Program-made: the position numbers and the translations under genes
Shown here: in pieces, positions 9,402 through 17,469 of the stretch
Layout: each line of letters starts with the position of its first letter
How positions within the stretch are numbered: position 1 is the stretch's first letter
Notes under the pieces: model-generated
The model's database searches: none
What the model saw: the letters and a program-made list of their open reading frames with translations, nothing else
What the model was told of the DNA's origin: nothing
DNA from: Rhizobium sp. BT04
Lineage (GTDB): Bacteria > Pseudomonadota > Alphaproteobacteria > Rhizobiales > Rhizobiaceae
Direction of reading: 5' to 3'
DNA length: 64,000 nt
Assembly: GCF_030053135.1 (NCBI RefSeq)
Contig: NZ_CP125652.1
Coordinates: 1,364,001 to 1,428,000, forward strand

Positions 9402-9421
9402 TTTTGCAGGATCGTGCAAAA
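9402..9421. promoter_or_regulatory. Inverted repeat in the AraC/adh divergent region
   Basis: TTTTGCA-GGATCG-TGCAAAA is a perfect 7-bp inverted repeat with a 6-bp spacer, 92 bp from the AraC start and 95 bp from the dehydrogenase start. It is the most obvious candidate for the AraC-type regulator's binding site. Confidence 0.5.
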
Positions 9422-9515
9422 AGCTGAGAGGATCGCTCTAACCCACTCACGCAGTTCCGGGCAATAGTCCGCCATCCCGTTCAACCCCCTCCCGAAAACG
9501 AAAAGGAAGGTTCCT

Positions 9516-10562
9516 ATGCCTATTGCAAGAGGCTACGCCGCAACCGACGCTTCCAAGCCGCTGACCCCTTTCACCTTCGAACGCCGCAACCCGAACCCCG
9601 ATGATGTCGTCATCGACATCAAGTTCGCCGGCATCTGCCATTCCGACATCCACACCGTCCGCAACGAATGGAAGAACGCCGTCTATCCGATCGTGCCGGG
9701 CCATGAGATCGCCGGCATCGTCTCGGCCGTCGGTTCCGCCGTGACCAAGTTCAAGGTCGGCGACCGCGTCGGCGTCGGCTGCTTTGTCGATTCCTGCATC
9801 GGCTGCGCCGAGCGCGACCTCGATCGCGAACAGTACATGCCGGGGCTCAGCGGCACCTACAATGACTTCGAAGCCGACGGCAAGACACGCACTCAGGGCG
9901 GCTATTCCGACTCGATCGTCGTCAGGGAAGGCTATGTCATGTCCATCCCGGACAATCTTCCGCTCGACGCCTCCGCGCCGCTGCTCTGCGCCGGCATCAC
10001 GCTCTATTCGCCGCTGCGCCACTGGAATGCCGGCCCCGGCAAGAAAGTTGCGATCGTCGGCATGGGCGGCCTCGGCCACATGGGCGTCAAGCTTGGTTCC
10101 GCCATGGGCGCCGACATCACCGTTCTCTCCCAGAGCCTTTCCAAGAAGGAAGACGGGCTGAAGCTCGGCGCCAAGGAATATTACGCCACCAACGATCCGG
10201 AAACCTTCAAGAAGCTCGCCGGCACCTTCGACCTGATCATCTGCACCGTCAGCGCCGAGATCGACTGGAACGCCTATCTCGGCCTGCTGAAGGTGGATGG
10301 CTCCTTCGTGGTCGTCGGCGCGCCGGAGAACCCGATCCCGGTTCATGCCTTCTCGATTATCCCCGGCCGCAAGAGCATCTCCGGCTCGATGATCGGCTCG
10401 ATCAAGGAAACGCAGGAAATGCTGGATTTCTGCGGCAAGCACAACATTGTCTCCGAGATTGAGAAGATCAACATCCAGCAGGTCAACGAAGCCTATGAAC
10501 GCGTCCTGAAAAGCGACGTCCGCTACCGTTTCGTCATCGACATCGCCTCACTAGCAGCCTGA
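9516..10562 (+). CDS. Zinc-dependent NAD(P) alcohol/aldehyde dehydrogenase (YahK/CAD-like)
   Basis: A 348-residue medium-chain dehydrogenase. Catalytic zinc ligands are C41 (GICHSDIH), H63/E64 (PGHEIAG) and a cysteine in LLCAGITLY; the cofactor loop is [11 protein letters not shown]. It resembles YahK/cinnamyl-alcohol-type enzymes that usually reduce aldehydes with NADPH. The structural-zinc lobe keeps only C94 and C97 ([10 protein letters not shown]) and has Arg and Met where the third and fourth cysteines are expected, so this zinc is probably absent or differently bound. The RBS AAGGAAGG is strong. It is likely controlled by the divergent AraC-type gene, and a rho-independent terminator follows. 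Confidence 0.92.
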   Translation: MPIARGYAATDASKPLTPFTFERRNPNPDDVVIDIKFAGICHSDIHTVRNEWKNAVYPIVPGHEIAGIVSAVGSAVTKFKVGDRVGVGCFVDSCIGCAERDLDREQYMPGLSGTYNDFEADGKTRTQGGYSDSIVVREGYVMSIPDNLPLDASAPLLCAGITLYSPLRHWNAGPGKKVAIVGMGGLGHMGVKLGSAMGADITVLSQSLSKKEDGLKLGAKEYYATNDPETFKKLAGTFDLIICTVSAEIDWNAYLGLLKVDGSFVVVGAPENPIPVHAFSIIPGRKSISGSMIGSIKETQEMLDFCGKHNIVSEIEKINIQQVNEAYERVLKSDVRYRFVIDIASLAA

Positions 10563-10572
10563 GCAACGACGG

Positions 10573-10598
10573 GCGGCTCCCTCGGGGGCCGCTTTTTT
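10573..10598 (+). terminator. Rho-independent terminator of the alcohol dehydrogenase gene
   Basis: GCGGCTCCC (10573-10581) pairs with GGGGGCCGC (10584-10592) with one G-T wobble, followed by six T, 11 bp after the dehydrogenase stop. Confidence 0.85.
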
Positions 10599-10614
10599 GA
10601 TACCGGCATTTTCC

Positions 10615-10799
10615 ATACGTCCTCATGCTGAGGTGCGCCGCCCGATAGAGCGGAGCCTCGAAGCATCCCCCGCGAACGCCGCTCCCGCCCGCCACGTCGG
10701 AGCGTCCGCCCCGTGCTTCGAGGCTCCGGCCTCCGGCCTGGATACGCCAACATGAGGCTCTCTTGAGCCTCAGGAGGCGCAGCCGTTTCGCAAGACACC
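10615..10799. repeat. Intergenic palindromic repeat element
   Basis: Between two converging genes there is a fold-back sequence: CCTCATGCTGAGG near 10622, GGAGCCTCGAAGCA near 10651, and CGTGCTTCGAGGCTCC near 10711, ending with CATGAGGCTC near 10751. A related CCTCATCCTGAGG occurs near 30595. This is the style of rhizobial REP/RPE-type elements; the exact family is not assigned. Confidence 0.6.
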
Positions 10800-12740
10800 T
10801 CAACCACTCCCCCGCAGGCGCAGCAGATATTCCGCATTGAACGGATCGGGGCCGGAGCGCCCACGCAAGCGCGGCGGGCCGGCGATCGGGGCGTAGTGAT
10901 CGAAGGAGGTTTCCATCGTCCCCGCCCCGCTCGTCAGGCCCGGCAATTGCTGCTGGGCGCCGCGGACCATCTGAGACGCCATGGTTCCTTCGAGCCGGGC
11001 GACTCCATCGGCAATCACCGAATCCGTCAGCGTAGCTGCGGATTTTGCAAGCAAGGTGACCACGCCACTCAAACCTTCCGCCGGCGTTTCGAGATGAAAG
11101 CGGTCGATCGGCTCACAGAGGACGGTCCCCGCAGCCGATAGCGCCGTTGCCAGCACCCATGGCGTCAGCTGCCGAAAATCGGCGGCGGTGCTTGCGGGTG
11201 AACTGTGGCGGGCCGCCGTCATCGCCACGTAGCAATCGATGACCTGCCAGCCGAAAATCCCCTGCTTCAGCGTTTCGAACACGGTTTCCTCGACCGCTCG
11301 ATAGAAGGCGACGGGCATCTGGCCGACATCCACTTCGAGCGCGAAGCTGTTGCCCGCTCCGTGAGGACGCGGTTCGACGCGCAGGCCGATGGTCGCGAGA
11401 AAGGGATTGGGCTCCTTGAAGAGAACCTGCAAGCCGGTTCCAGCTGCCACAAGCCTCTCTACCAGGATGACCGTGCTTTCCTCGAAGCCTGCCTCAAGGC
11501 CGAAATCGGTCAGCAGGGTCGATTGGATAACCTCCTTCTGCACCTCGCCGTAGAGCGACACGAAGACCTCGTCCGCATTCTCGTTGCGGCGCAGATTGAT
11601 CAGGGGATCCTGTTCGGCCATCTGGTTCAGCGCCAGCCAGAGCGCCGACTTGTCGGAAGGCCGCCGGGCAAGGACGCGGGTTTCGAGCGTCGGCGGCGCG
11701 AAGTGAGGCCGCTCGCCTGCGGGATCTCCGCCCACCGCGTCGCCGATACGGGCGCCGGCGAGGCCGCTGACGCACGCGATCTGCCCGGCGCGCAGGCTCT
11801 CGGCCCCATGACGGCGGCCGGCCTCGAAGATCTGGATCGCGGTTATTCTTTCCGGGCCCTTCGGCAGATCCAGATACTGCCGGAGCCGCACCGTGCCCGA
11901 TGTCAGGGAAAGATAGCATAGCTTTTCCCCGCCCCAGCCGCGCTCGATCTTGAAGATTTTTCCGGCAATCGGCCCGTCCGGGTCAAGCCGCCGTTCAGGC
12001 AATAGCGTCGCGATGGCCGCGGTCAGCTCAGGCACGCCGGCACCGGTCATGGCCGCTCCTGCGAAGACGGGATGTACCACGCCGCTTGCCATTTGATCGG
12101 CGAGGCAGCGTCGGAGCCTTCCCGCGGTGAGCCGATCAGGCGCGAGCACGTAGTCGTCGAGCAACGCCTCGTCGTTTTCCCCGAGCGCCTCACAGAGCGC
12201 CGAAAAAAGCGGCTCGCATTCCGGACGGAGCGCCTCCACCCGGACAAGCTTGCTGCCGGCATCGATGACGGACGACATGGCTATGGGACGAACCGGCAAT
12301 TGGGCGGCAAGCGCCGCCAGCACCTCCGGATACCGCGCCCCGGGACGATCGACCTTGTTGACGAAGAAGACGAAGGGAACGCCGAGCCGCCGCAGCGCCC
12401 GTACCAACACGCGCGTCTGGGCCTGCACGCCTTCGACCGCCGACACGACGACGACGGCGGCGTCCAGCAATCCCAGCACCCGCTCGACTTCGGCGATGAA
12501 ATCCGGATGGCCGGGCGTGTCGATGAGATTGACGATCCTGTCGCCGATGGCAAAGGACACCACCGCGGCCCTGATCGTGATGCCGCGTTGCCGTTCGAGT
12601 TCGAGCGTGTCCGTCTGTGTATTGCCGCTATCGACGCTGCCGAGCTTGTCGATGACGCCGGCGTTAAAAAGCAGTCTTTCGGTAAGGCTAGTCTTGCCTG
12701 CATCCACATGGGCGAGGATGCCCAGATTCAAAGTGCGCAT
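10800..12740 (-). CDS. Ribosomal-protection GTPase related to Tet(M)/Tet(O), EF-G-like
   Basis: A 646-residue translational GTPase. It has the EF-G G-motifs AHVDAGKTSLTERLL (G1), ERQRGITIRAAVVSF (G2), DTPGHPDF (G3) and FVNKVDRPGA (G4), then domains II, III, IV and V. The spacing GSVDSGNTQTDTLELERQRG, the start LNLGILAHVDAGKT and the total of about 640 residues match Tet(M)/Tet(O)/Otr(A) ribosome-protection proteins rather than EF-G (about 700). Such proteins release tetracycline from ribosomes; many chromosomal homologues in soil bacteria have untested activity. There is no mobile DNA around it and codon use looks native. An 8-bp inverted repeat just upstream could affect expression. Confidence 0.85.
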   Translation of the reverse strand: MRTLNLGILAHVDAGKTSLTERLLFNAGVIDKLGSVDSGNTQTDTLELERQRGITIRAAVVSFAIGDRIVNLIDTPGHPDFIAEVERVLGLLDAAVVVVSAVEGVQAQTRVLVRALRRLGVPFVFFVNKVDRPGARYPEVLAALAAQLPVRPIAMSSVIDAGSKLVRVEALRPECEPLFSALCEALGENDEALLDDYVLAPDRLTAGRLRRCLADQMASGVVHPVFAGAAMTGAGVPELTAAIATLLPERRLDPDGPIAGKIFKIERGWGGEKLCYLSLTSGTVRLRQYLDLPKGPERITAIQIFEAGRRHGAESLRAGQIACVSGLAGARIGDAVGGDPAGERPHFAPPTLETRVLARRPSDKSALWLALNQMAEQDPLINLRRNENADEVFVSLYGEVQKEVIQSTLLTDFGLEAGFEESTVILVERLVAAGTGLQVLFKEPNPFLATIGLRVEPRPHGAGNSFALEVDVGQMPVAFYRAVEETVFETLKQGIFGWQVIDCYVAMTAARHSSPASTAADFRQLTPWVLATALSAAGTVLCEPIDRFHLETPAEGLSGVVTLLAKSAATLTDSVIADGVARLEGTMASQMVRGAQQQLPGLTSGAGTMETSFDHYAPIAGPPRLRGRSGPDPFNAEYLLRLRGSG

Positions 12741-12749
12741 GAACCACCA

Positions 12750-12786
12750 ACTTCTCAGAATTTCGGATGTGATTTTCGTGAGAAGT
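12750..12786 (-). promoter_or_regulatory. Inverted repeat in the 5-prime region of the Tet(M)-like gene
   Basis: ACTTCTCA (12750-12757) and TGAGAAGT (12779-12786) form a perfect 8-bp inverted repeat ending 10 bp before the start codon. It could be an RNA hairpin that covers the ribosome-binding region or an operator. No leader ORF was recognised. Confidence 0.4.
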
Positions 12787-12950
12787 GAATCGGCGCATTG
12801 GAACCTCTATCCGTTGATACGGCTGGATGCGTAACCCGCGGTGGTGGTTGGGAGACGCGGGCGGGATGCTAAGGCGATGTGGGAAGAGGTGTCAAGCGTA
12901 GGCGTCCCTACTCCGAGCTCCGGTCGTCAGCGTGTGCGCCCCAGGGCACA

Positions 12951-13028
12951 ACGATCAGCCCTCATGGTGAGGAGGCCCGCAGGGCCGCCTCGAACCACGA
13001 GGGCGGGTGGTTGCGTGCGTGCTGCATA
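12951..13028 (+). repeat. Dispersed intergenic repeat, copy 1
   Basis: This 78-bp stretch, in a 363-bp gene-free interval (12741-13103), recurs in reverse complement at 30653-30735 with few mismatches. It contains an internal inverted repeat (GAGGCCCGCAGGGCCGCCTC). The rest of the interval shows nothing recognisable. Confidence 0.8.
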
Positions 13029-13103
13029 CCGGAGCCCCGGAGAGACATCGCATTCCCGGCACGCGCTTACAAGGCGGCAGGATCGCCGTGCGCACCGTAG
13101 CAT

Positions 13104-14369
13104 CTACCCCTCGTCCCGCATCGTCTCCCGCTGGGTGATCAGCCGGGCGCTATGCTGGCCGCTCAGATAGATCCACAGCCAGCTCCAGGCGACGGAGAAA
13201 CGGGAGCGAGTGCCGATGAGGAAGTAAATATGGGCAAGGCCCCAGATCCACCAGGCGATCCACCCCTTCAGCTTGATCCGGCCGAAATCGATGATCGCGG
13301 CACTCTGGCCGATCGTCGCGAGGCTCCCTTGGTGCCGGTAGCGGAAGGGTGCGGGCGCTGGCTTGCCGGACAGGCGGGCGTGGATGACCTTGGCGACGTA
13401 GCCGCCCTGTTGCTTGGCTGCCGGTGCGATGCCCGGCACCGGCTTGCCGTCCTCGCGCATGACCGATGCGGTGTCGCCGATGACGAAGACATCGGGCAGG
13501 CCGGGCGCGCTCAAATCCTTTTCGACGACGACGCGCCCTGCGCGGTCGGCCGGCACGCCAAGCCAGCGCGCCGCGTGCGAGGCAGTGACGCCGGCGGCCC
13601 AGACGATCGTCCGGCTGGCAACGAAGGTTTCGCCGATCTTCACGCCGTCCGCATTGCAGTCCGTCACCGGTTTGCCGAGATGGATTTCGACCCCGAGTTT
13701 CTCCAGCGCCTTCTGCGCATAAGCCGAAAGTTCCTCGGCGAAGGTCGGCAGCACGCGCGGGCCGGCCTCGGCCAGTACGACGCGGGTCTTGCGCGTGTCG
13801 ATGTTGCGGAATTCCTTGGGCAGCGTGAAATGCGCAAGCTCGGCGATGATGCCGGCAAGCTCAACGCCGGTCGGCCCGGCGCCGACGATGGTGAAGGTCA
13901 GGAGCGCATCGCGAACGGCGGGATCGCTCTCCATCTCCGCCCTTTCGAAGGCGAGCAGCACGCGCCGGCGGATCGTCGTCGCGTCCTCCAGCGTCTTCAG
14001 GCCCGGCGCCACCGGCTCCCATTCGTCATGTCCGAAATAGGCGTGCGTCGCCCCGGTCGCTAGCACCAGCGTATCGTAACCAAGAGTCATGCCGTTGCGT
14101 AAGGAAACCGTCTTCGCGCCGCTGTCGACGCCCGTGACCTCGCCGAGCAGCACCGTCACATCAGGCCGATCGGCATAGAGGCGGCGGATCGGCCAGGCGA
14201 TCTCCGAGGTGGAAAGAATGGTCGTCGCCACCTGATAGAGCAGCGGCTGGAAGAGATGATGATTGCGCCGGTCGACGAGCGTGATCTTCGCGCCTGCGCC
14301 CTTCAACCCGTTCACGAGCTGCAGCCCGCCGAAACCGCCGCCGACAACGACGACATGATGGTCGGTCAT
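13104..14369 (-). CDS. ndh: Type II NADH dehydrogenase (NDH-2)
   Basis: A 421-residue FAD protein that oxidises NADH and reduces quinone without proton pumping. It begins MTDHHVVVVGGGFGGLQLVN (FAD-binding GxGxxG), has a second nucleotide fold at FTIVGAGPTGVELAG near residue 165, and the C-terminal FVIGDTASV motif. The last ~60 residues include a hydrophobic amphipathic region (GWIAWWIWGLAHIYFLIG) typical of membrane association. ATG 14369 has AAAGGGG upstream; the frame extends 39 codons further but without NDH-like sequence. It stands alone. Confidence 0.93.
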   Translation of the reverse strand: MTDHHVVVVGGGFGGLQLVNGLKGAGAKITLVDRRNHHLFQPLLYQVATTILSTSEIAWPIRRLYADRPDVTVLLGEVTGVDSGAKTVSLRNGMTLGYDTLVLATGATHAYFGHDEWEPVAPGLKTLEDATTIRRRVLLAFERAEMESDPAVRDALLTFTIVGAGPTGVELAGIIAELAHFTLPKEFRNIDTRKTRVVLAEAGPRVLPTFAEELSAYAQKALEKLGVEIHLGKPVTDCNADGVKIGETFVASRTIVWAAGVTASHAARWLGVPADRAGRVVVEKDLSAPGLPDVFVIGDTASVMREDGKPVPGIAPAAKQQGGYVAKVIHARLSGKPAPAPFRYRHQGSLATIGQSAAIIDFGRIKLKGWIAWWIWGLAHIYFLIGTRSRFSVAWSWLWIYLSGQHSARLITQRETMRDEG

Positions 14370-14657
14370 GACATACCCCTTTGCGCCATTTTGCTCAAAG
14401 CCAATGTGGCCTTCGGCGCAATGGTTGCAACCGCCGTTTCGGCATGTCTCCCCTGCGCCGATCGCAGTCGAGGGCGCCGAGATCATCAGCTATTGCTGCA
14501 ATCCAGCGCAGCGAAGGGTGGGGAGCGGAAGTCAGGCAGAGTTATACCTGTCCCGACCGAGCCTCGGTCGGGATGTGACAGGCATGCCATTCGAAGGGTC
14601 GCACGACGGTCGCCGGCCGGCGATCAGTTCACAGCGACATATGCGTAACGTGCCAAA

Positions 14658-15203
14658 TCAATAGGGACCGACGCACTGGCGACGGGGTCCGTAATAGGGC
14701 TGGAACGTATTGTCGAACGCCCTGTACGACCGATAACGCGCATAGCACCACCTCTCGTGGCTGCTCCCCCCTCCATAATAGGCAGACGACGCATAGGCGC
14801 GATAGGGCCGGCCATAATAGCGGTAGGGCGAGCCATAATAGCGATACGGCGAACCATAATAGCCGTAGGGCGAGCCGTAGCCGTAGGGTGAACCGTAATA
14901 CGAGCCGTAATAGGGTTGTGCCAATGCGCCGCCAATGATGGTGCCGACGGCCAGACCGCCCAAGGCCCAGCCCCAACCAGATCCTCCGTGATGATGGCCG
15001 TAATGCCCGCCTCGGTAATGGCCGCCACCCCAGTGGCCGCCATGGCCGCCACCCCAGTGGCCGCCATGGCCACGCCATTGCACTTGCTCTATTGGCTGCG
15101 GTGCTTCGATCCTGGGTGGGTTGATGGCCGGAAACGCTTGAGCCGGCGTGATGCCGGGGGCACCTATGATCAAGCACAACGCGGCGACGGTTAGCTTTCT
15201 CAT
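14658..15203 (-). CDS. Exported Gly/Tyr/His-rich BA14K-family protein
   Basis: A 181-residue secreted or outer-surface protein: signal peptide ending near PAQA-FP, a His/Gly-rich stretch (GGHWGGGH repeats, about residues 45-75), one hydrophobic glycine-zipper-like segment (LGGLAVGTIIGGALA), and a long YGSPYGYYGSPYRYY-type repeat region. It ends with the BA14K signature: W-CYARYRSYRAFDNTF followed by YYGPRRQC. BA14K proteins were described as immunoreactive in Brucella; their function is unknown. The DNA is correspondingly repetitive. Solitary gene on the minus strand. Confidence 0.85.
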   Translation of the reverse strand: MRKLTVAALCLIIGAPGITPAQAFPAINPPRIEAPQPIEQVQWRGHGGHWGGGHGGHWGGGHYRGGHYGHHHGGSGWGWALGGLAVGTIIGGALAQPYYGSYYGSPYGYGSPYGYYGSPYRYYGSPYRYYGRPYRAYASSAYYGGGSSHERWCYARYRSYRAFDNTFQPYYGPRRQCVGPY

Positions 15204-15324
15204 GACTGTTCTCCTCCTCCAAGTGGGGGAAATATCTTACCCCCTCCTGAACCAAAGGTGAACGTAATATGTCGAAAAACGTTCCGTATAGAGACAAATT
15301 AATCCCTATCAATGGCGCTGAAAA

Positions 15325-15871
15325 TTATCGGCTCCTAGTGCAATCCGACCGTGCTGTTTCCAGGAGGCCGTAAACGTGTCGCGCATCCTCGATCCCCAGA
15401 AGCTGAGGTTCGTTGGCCAGACTTGGCGTCCAGCCGCTCATCCTCCTATTGGGCGGCTCGCCGAACTTGATCGTACCCCTGCCGCGGCTGCCTTCTTCAA
15501 GACTGATCGACGGCAGGAGTTCGAGCTGGTTGGTGGACAAATGTCGAAAGAGTCCGCTTCTGCGAATGATCACGCGTCTGTTGGTCAGCACATATTCCGT
15601 CCGCGCCCGCGCAGCGGCATCGACGAAAAAACGTCCGGCCATTATGTAAAGGCCTATGAGCACGAATGGAATACCCCATAATTTTTGTGAAAACCGGCGT
15701 TTCCGTGCTGATGGCGGTAATTTCCCAGAAGATCGCAAAGCCGCCCCAGAGAAGCGAGAACGGAACGAGGAGGAAATCCCGCGATGTCAAAAGAAATCCT
15801 TGTCCGGGACGCCCTGACCAAAGAAGCTTTTCCCCCGGCATGAAAAAGCTACGAATATCGCTATCGCTCAT
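15325..15871 (-). pseudogene. Frameshifted bacterial PH-domain membrane protein gene
   Basis: Two overlapping minus-strand frames together encode one protein. The upstream frame gives MSDSDIRSFFMPGEKLLWSG and hydrophobic FLLVPFSLLWGGFAIFW. The downstream frame continues LWGIPFVLIGLYIMAGRFF, then EYVLTNRRVIIRRSG and SISLEEGSRGRGTIKFG, the pattern of small bPH_2 proteins with two membrane helices. The break is at an A5 tract on the coding strand (plus T5, 15682-15686); removing one A restores a continuous frame. The start ATG 15871 has AAGGGG upstream. It may be a true mutation, a sequencing error or slippage; everything else looks intact. Confidence 0.75.
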
Positions 15872-15897
15872 ACTATCATGCCCCTTCAAATGACATT

Positions 15898-16362
15898 TTA
15901 CCGGGCGTAACCCACGGGTATCGCCATTCCATGTTTCAATTCTTCCATCGAGATCGACGCCGAGACGTCGAAGAGCTCGAGCTTGCGCACGATCCCTTTA
16001 TAGATCACGTCGTAATGCTCGACGCGCGGCAGCACGATCTTCAGGATGTAATCGTGGTTGCCAGTCAACCGGTGCGCCTCGACGATCTCGGGAATATCGC
16101 TGATGATCCTGCGGAAGCTTTCCGTCCATTCGTCGGAATGGTGCGCGGTCTTGACGAGAGCGAAGACCGTCGTCGGCACGCCCATTTTCTCCCGGTCGAG
16201 CACGAAGATGCGCCGGGCGATATGGCCGCTTTCTTCGAGCCGCTGAATGCGCCGTGAGCAGGCCGACACCGAAAGCGCCACGCGTTCCGCAAGGTCGGTC
16301 ACGGATATGCCTGCATCCTTCTGCAGCATGTCGAGAATGCGTCTGTCGCGATCATCAAGCAT
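15898..16362 (-). CDS. Lrp/AsnC-family transcriptional regulator
   Basis: A 154-residue feast/famine regulator: N-terminal winged HTH (LDDRDRRILDMLQKDAGISV, then DLAERVALSVSACSRRIQRL) and a C-terminal RAM/AsnC ligand domain (GNHDYILKIVLPRVEHYDV). ATG 16362 is the family-typical start; the frame is open much further upstream without similarity. It is divergent from an amino-acid racemase gene, with an 11-bp-arm palindrome between them, so it probably senses an amino acid and controls that gene and itself. Confidence 0.95.
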   Translation of the reverse strand: MLDDRDRRILDMLQKDAGISVTDLAERVALSVSACSRRIQRLEESGHIARRIFVLDREKMGVPTTVFALVKTAHHSDEWTESFRRIISDIPEIVEAHRLTGNHDYILKIVLPRVEHYDVIYKGIVRKLELFDVSASISMEELKHGMAIPVGYAR

Positions 16363-16390
16363 GTGTGAGAAATGAACCTTCCGCCCCTGA

Positions 16391-16418
16391 TTTGCGCGAT
16401 TACTCCAAATCGCGCAAA
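16391..16418. promoter_or_regulatory. Candidate Lrp/AsnC operator
   Basis: TTTGCGCGATT (16391-16401) and AATCGCGCAAA (16408-16418) are perfect 11-bp inverted arms with a 6-bp spacer, 29 bp upstream of the AsnC start and 100 bp upstream of the racemase start. Confidence 0.65.
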
Positions 16419-16518
16419 ATAATAGCACACGTTCGACGAACAGGACAAACAATGCAAACACGCCGCGCCGCCCTTGCGGCATGATTTTCGAAACTCGAAG
16501 CATGAGGAGCATGAAGAG

Positions 16519-17238
16519 ATGGAAACGATCGGTCTGATCGGCGGCATGAGTTTCGAAAGTTCGGCGGTCTATTACCGCCTCGTCAACGAGATGGTGCGCG
16601 TCCGCAAGGGCGGCCTCGCCTCGGCGGAGCTCATTCTGCATTCGGTCAATTTCGAGGAGATCGTCGCTCTTCAGAGGGCGGGTGATTGGGATGGGGCCGG
16701 GCGCCGCCTCCGCGACGTGGCCAAGCGCCTCGAGGCTGGCGGCGCCAGCTGCGTCCTGATCTGCACCAACACCATGCACCTGATCGCCGATGAGGTCGCA
16801 GCTGGGATTTCCGTGCCGCTGATCCATATCATCGACGAGACGGCGAAATCGCTGCATGCCGCCGGCAGCAAGCGCCCGCTGCTGCTTGCCACCCGCTACA
16901 CCATGGAGCACGGCTTCTACGCCGAACGCATGAAGAGCCTCGGTCTCGACATCATGGTGCCTGATGCAGCCGACCGCACCACCGTGCACGACATCATCTT
17001 CAACGAGCTCTGCGCCGGCAGAGTGCACAACAGCTCGCGCGAAAAGCTGATCGATATCATCGACCGCGCAGTGGATCGCGGCGCCGACAGCATCATCCTC
17101 GGCTGCACCGAGATCTGCATGATCCTCGATCCCGACCGCCTGCCGCTGCCGGGCTTCGATACGACTGCGATCCATGCGCGCGCGGCGGTCGATTTCGCGC
17201 TCGGCGCCGAAGAAGTGGCGAAAGAGGAAGCGGCCTGA
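16519..17238 (+). CDS. Aspartate/glutamate racemase-family protein
   Basis: A 239-residue PLP-independent amino-acid racemase (Asp_Glu_race). It starts METIGLIGGMSFESS. The two catalytic cysteines are visible in VLICTNTMHL (about residue 83) and ILGCTEICMIL (about residue 196). The family interconverts L- and D-aspartate or, as with YgeA, other amino acids; the substrate here is not known. A plausible RBS (GAGGAGCATGAAGAG) precedes ATG 16519. The divergent AsnC-type regulator suggests substrate-inducible expression. Confidence 0.9.
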   Translation: METIGLIGGMSFESSAVYYRLVNEMVRVRKGGLASAELILHSVNFEEIVALQRAGDWDGAGRRLRDVAKRLEAGGASCVLICTNTMHLIADEVAAGISVPLIHIIDETAKSLHAAGSKRPLLLATRYTMEHGFYAERMKSLGLDIMVPDAADRTTVHDIIFNELCAGRVHNSSREKLIDIIDRAVDRGADSIILGCTEICMILDPDRLPLPGFDTTAIHARAAVDFALGAEEVAKEEAA

Positions 17239-17340
17239 TACGCACCGACAATTTATTTGACTCAGTCCACTAAATACACGACATAGTCTCTATCTGAAGA
17301 TCCTTGTCGGCCTACTGACAAAGCGGCCAACTTCTCTTTC

Positions 17341-17413
17341 GTCATGCTCGGGCTTGTTCCGAGCATCTGCATCAGGCGCAGCAGATCCTCGGCACAAGGC
17401 CGAGGATGACGCG
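17341..17413. repeat. Intergenic palindromic element
   Basis: Two adjacent hairpins, GTCATGCTCGGGCTTGTTCC with GAGCATCTGC and then GCAGATCCTCGG with CCGAGGATGAC, form a compact fold-back in the 230-bp space before the MarR-GNAT gene. The outer ends GTCATGCTCGG and CCGAGGATGAC are near-complementary. The style is that of dispersed rhizobial repeats; no second copy was found in this window. Confidence 0.5.
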
Positions 17414-17469
17414 GAGCAAAGGGCGGGGTTTGTCAACAAACCGACAGGGATCTCCCCTTGGAGATCATC

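Noticed and set aside
14773..15070. Tandem DNA repeats as a mobile or regulatory element
   Set aside because: They encode the Gly/Tyr/His repeats of the BA14K protein and are explained by coding.
16363..17175. N-terminal extension of the AsnC regulator to 425 residues
   Set aside because: The extra part overlaps the racemase in antisense and has no similarity; the HTH begins at ATG 16362.
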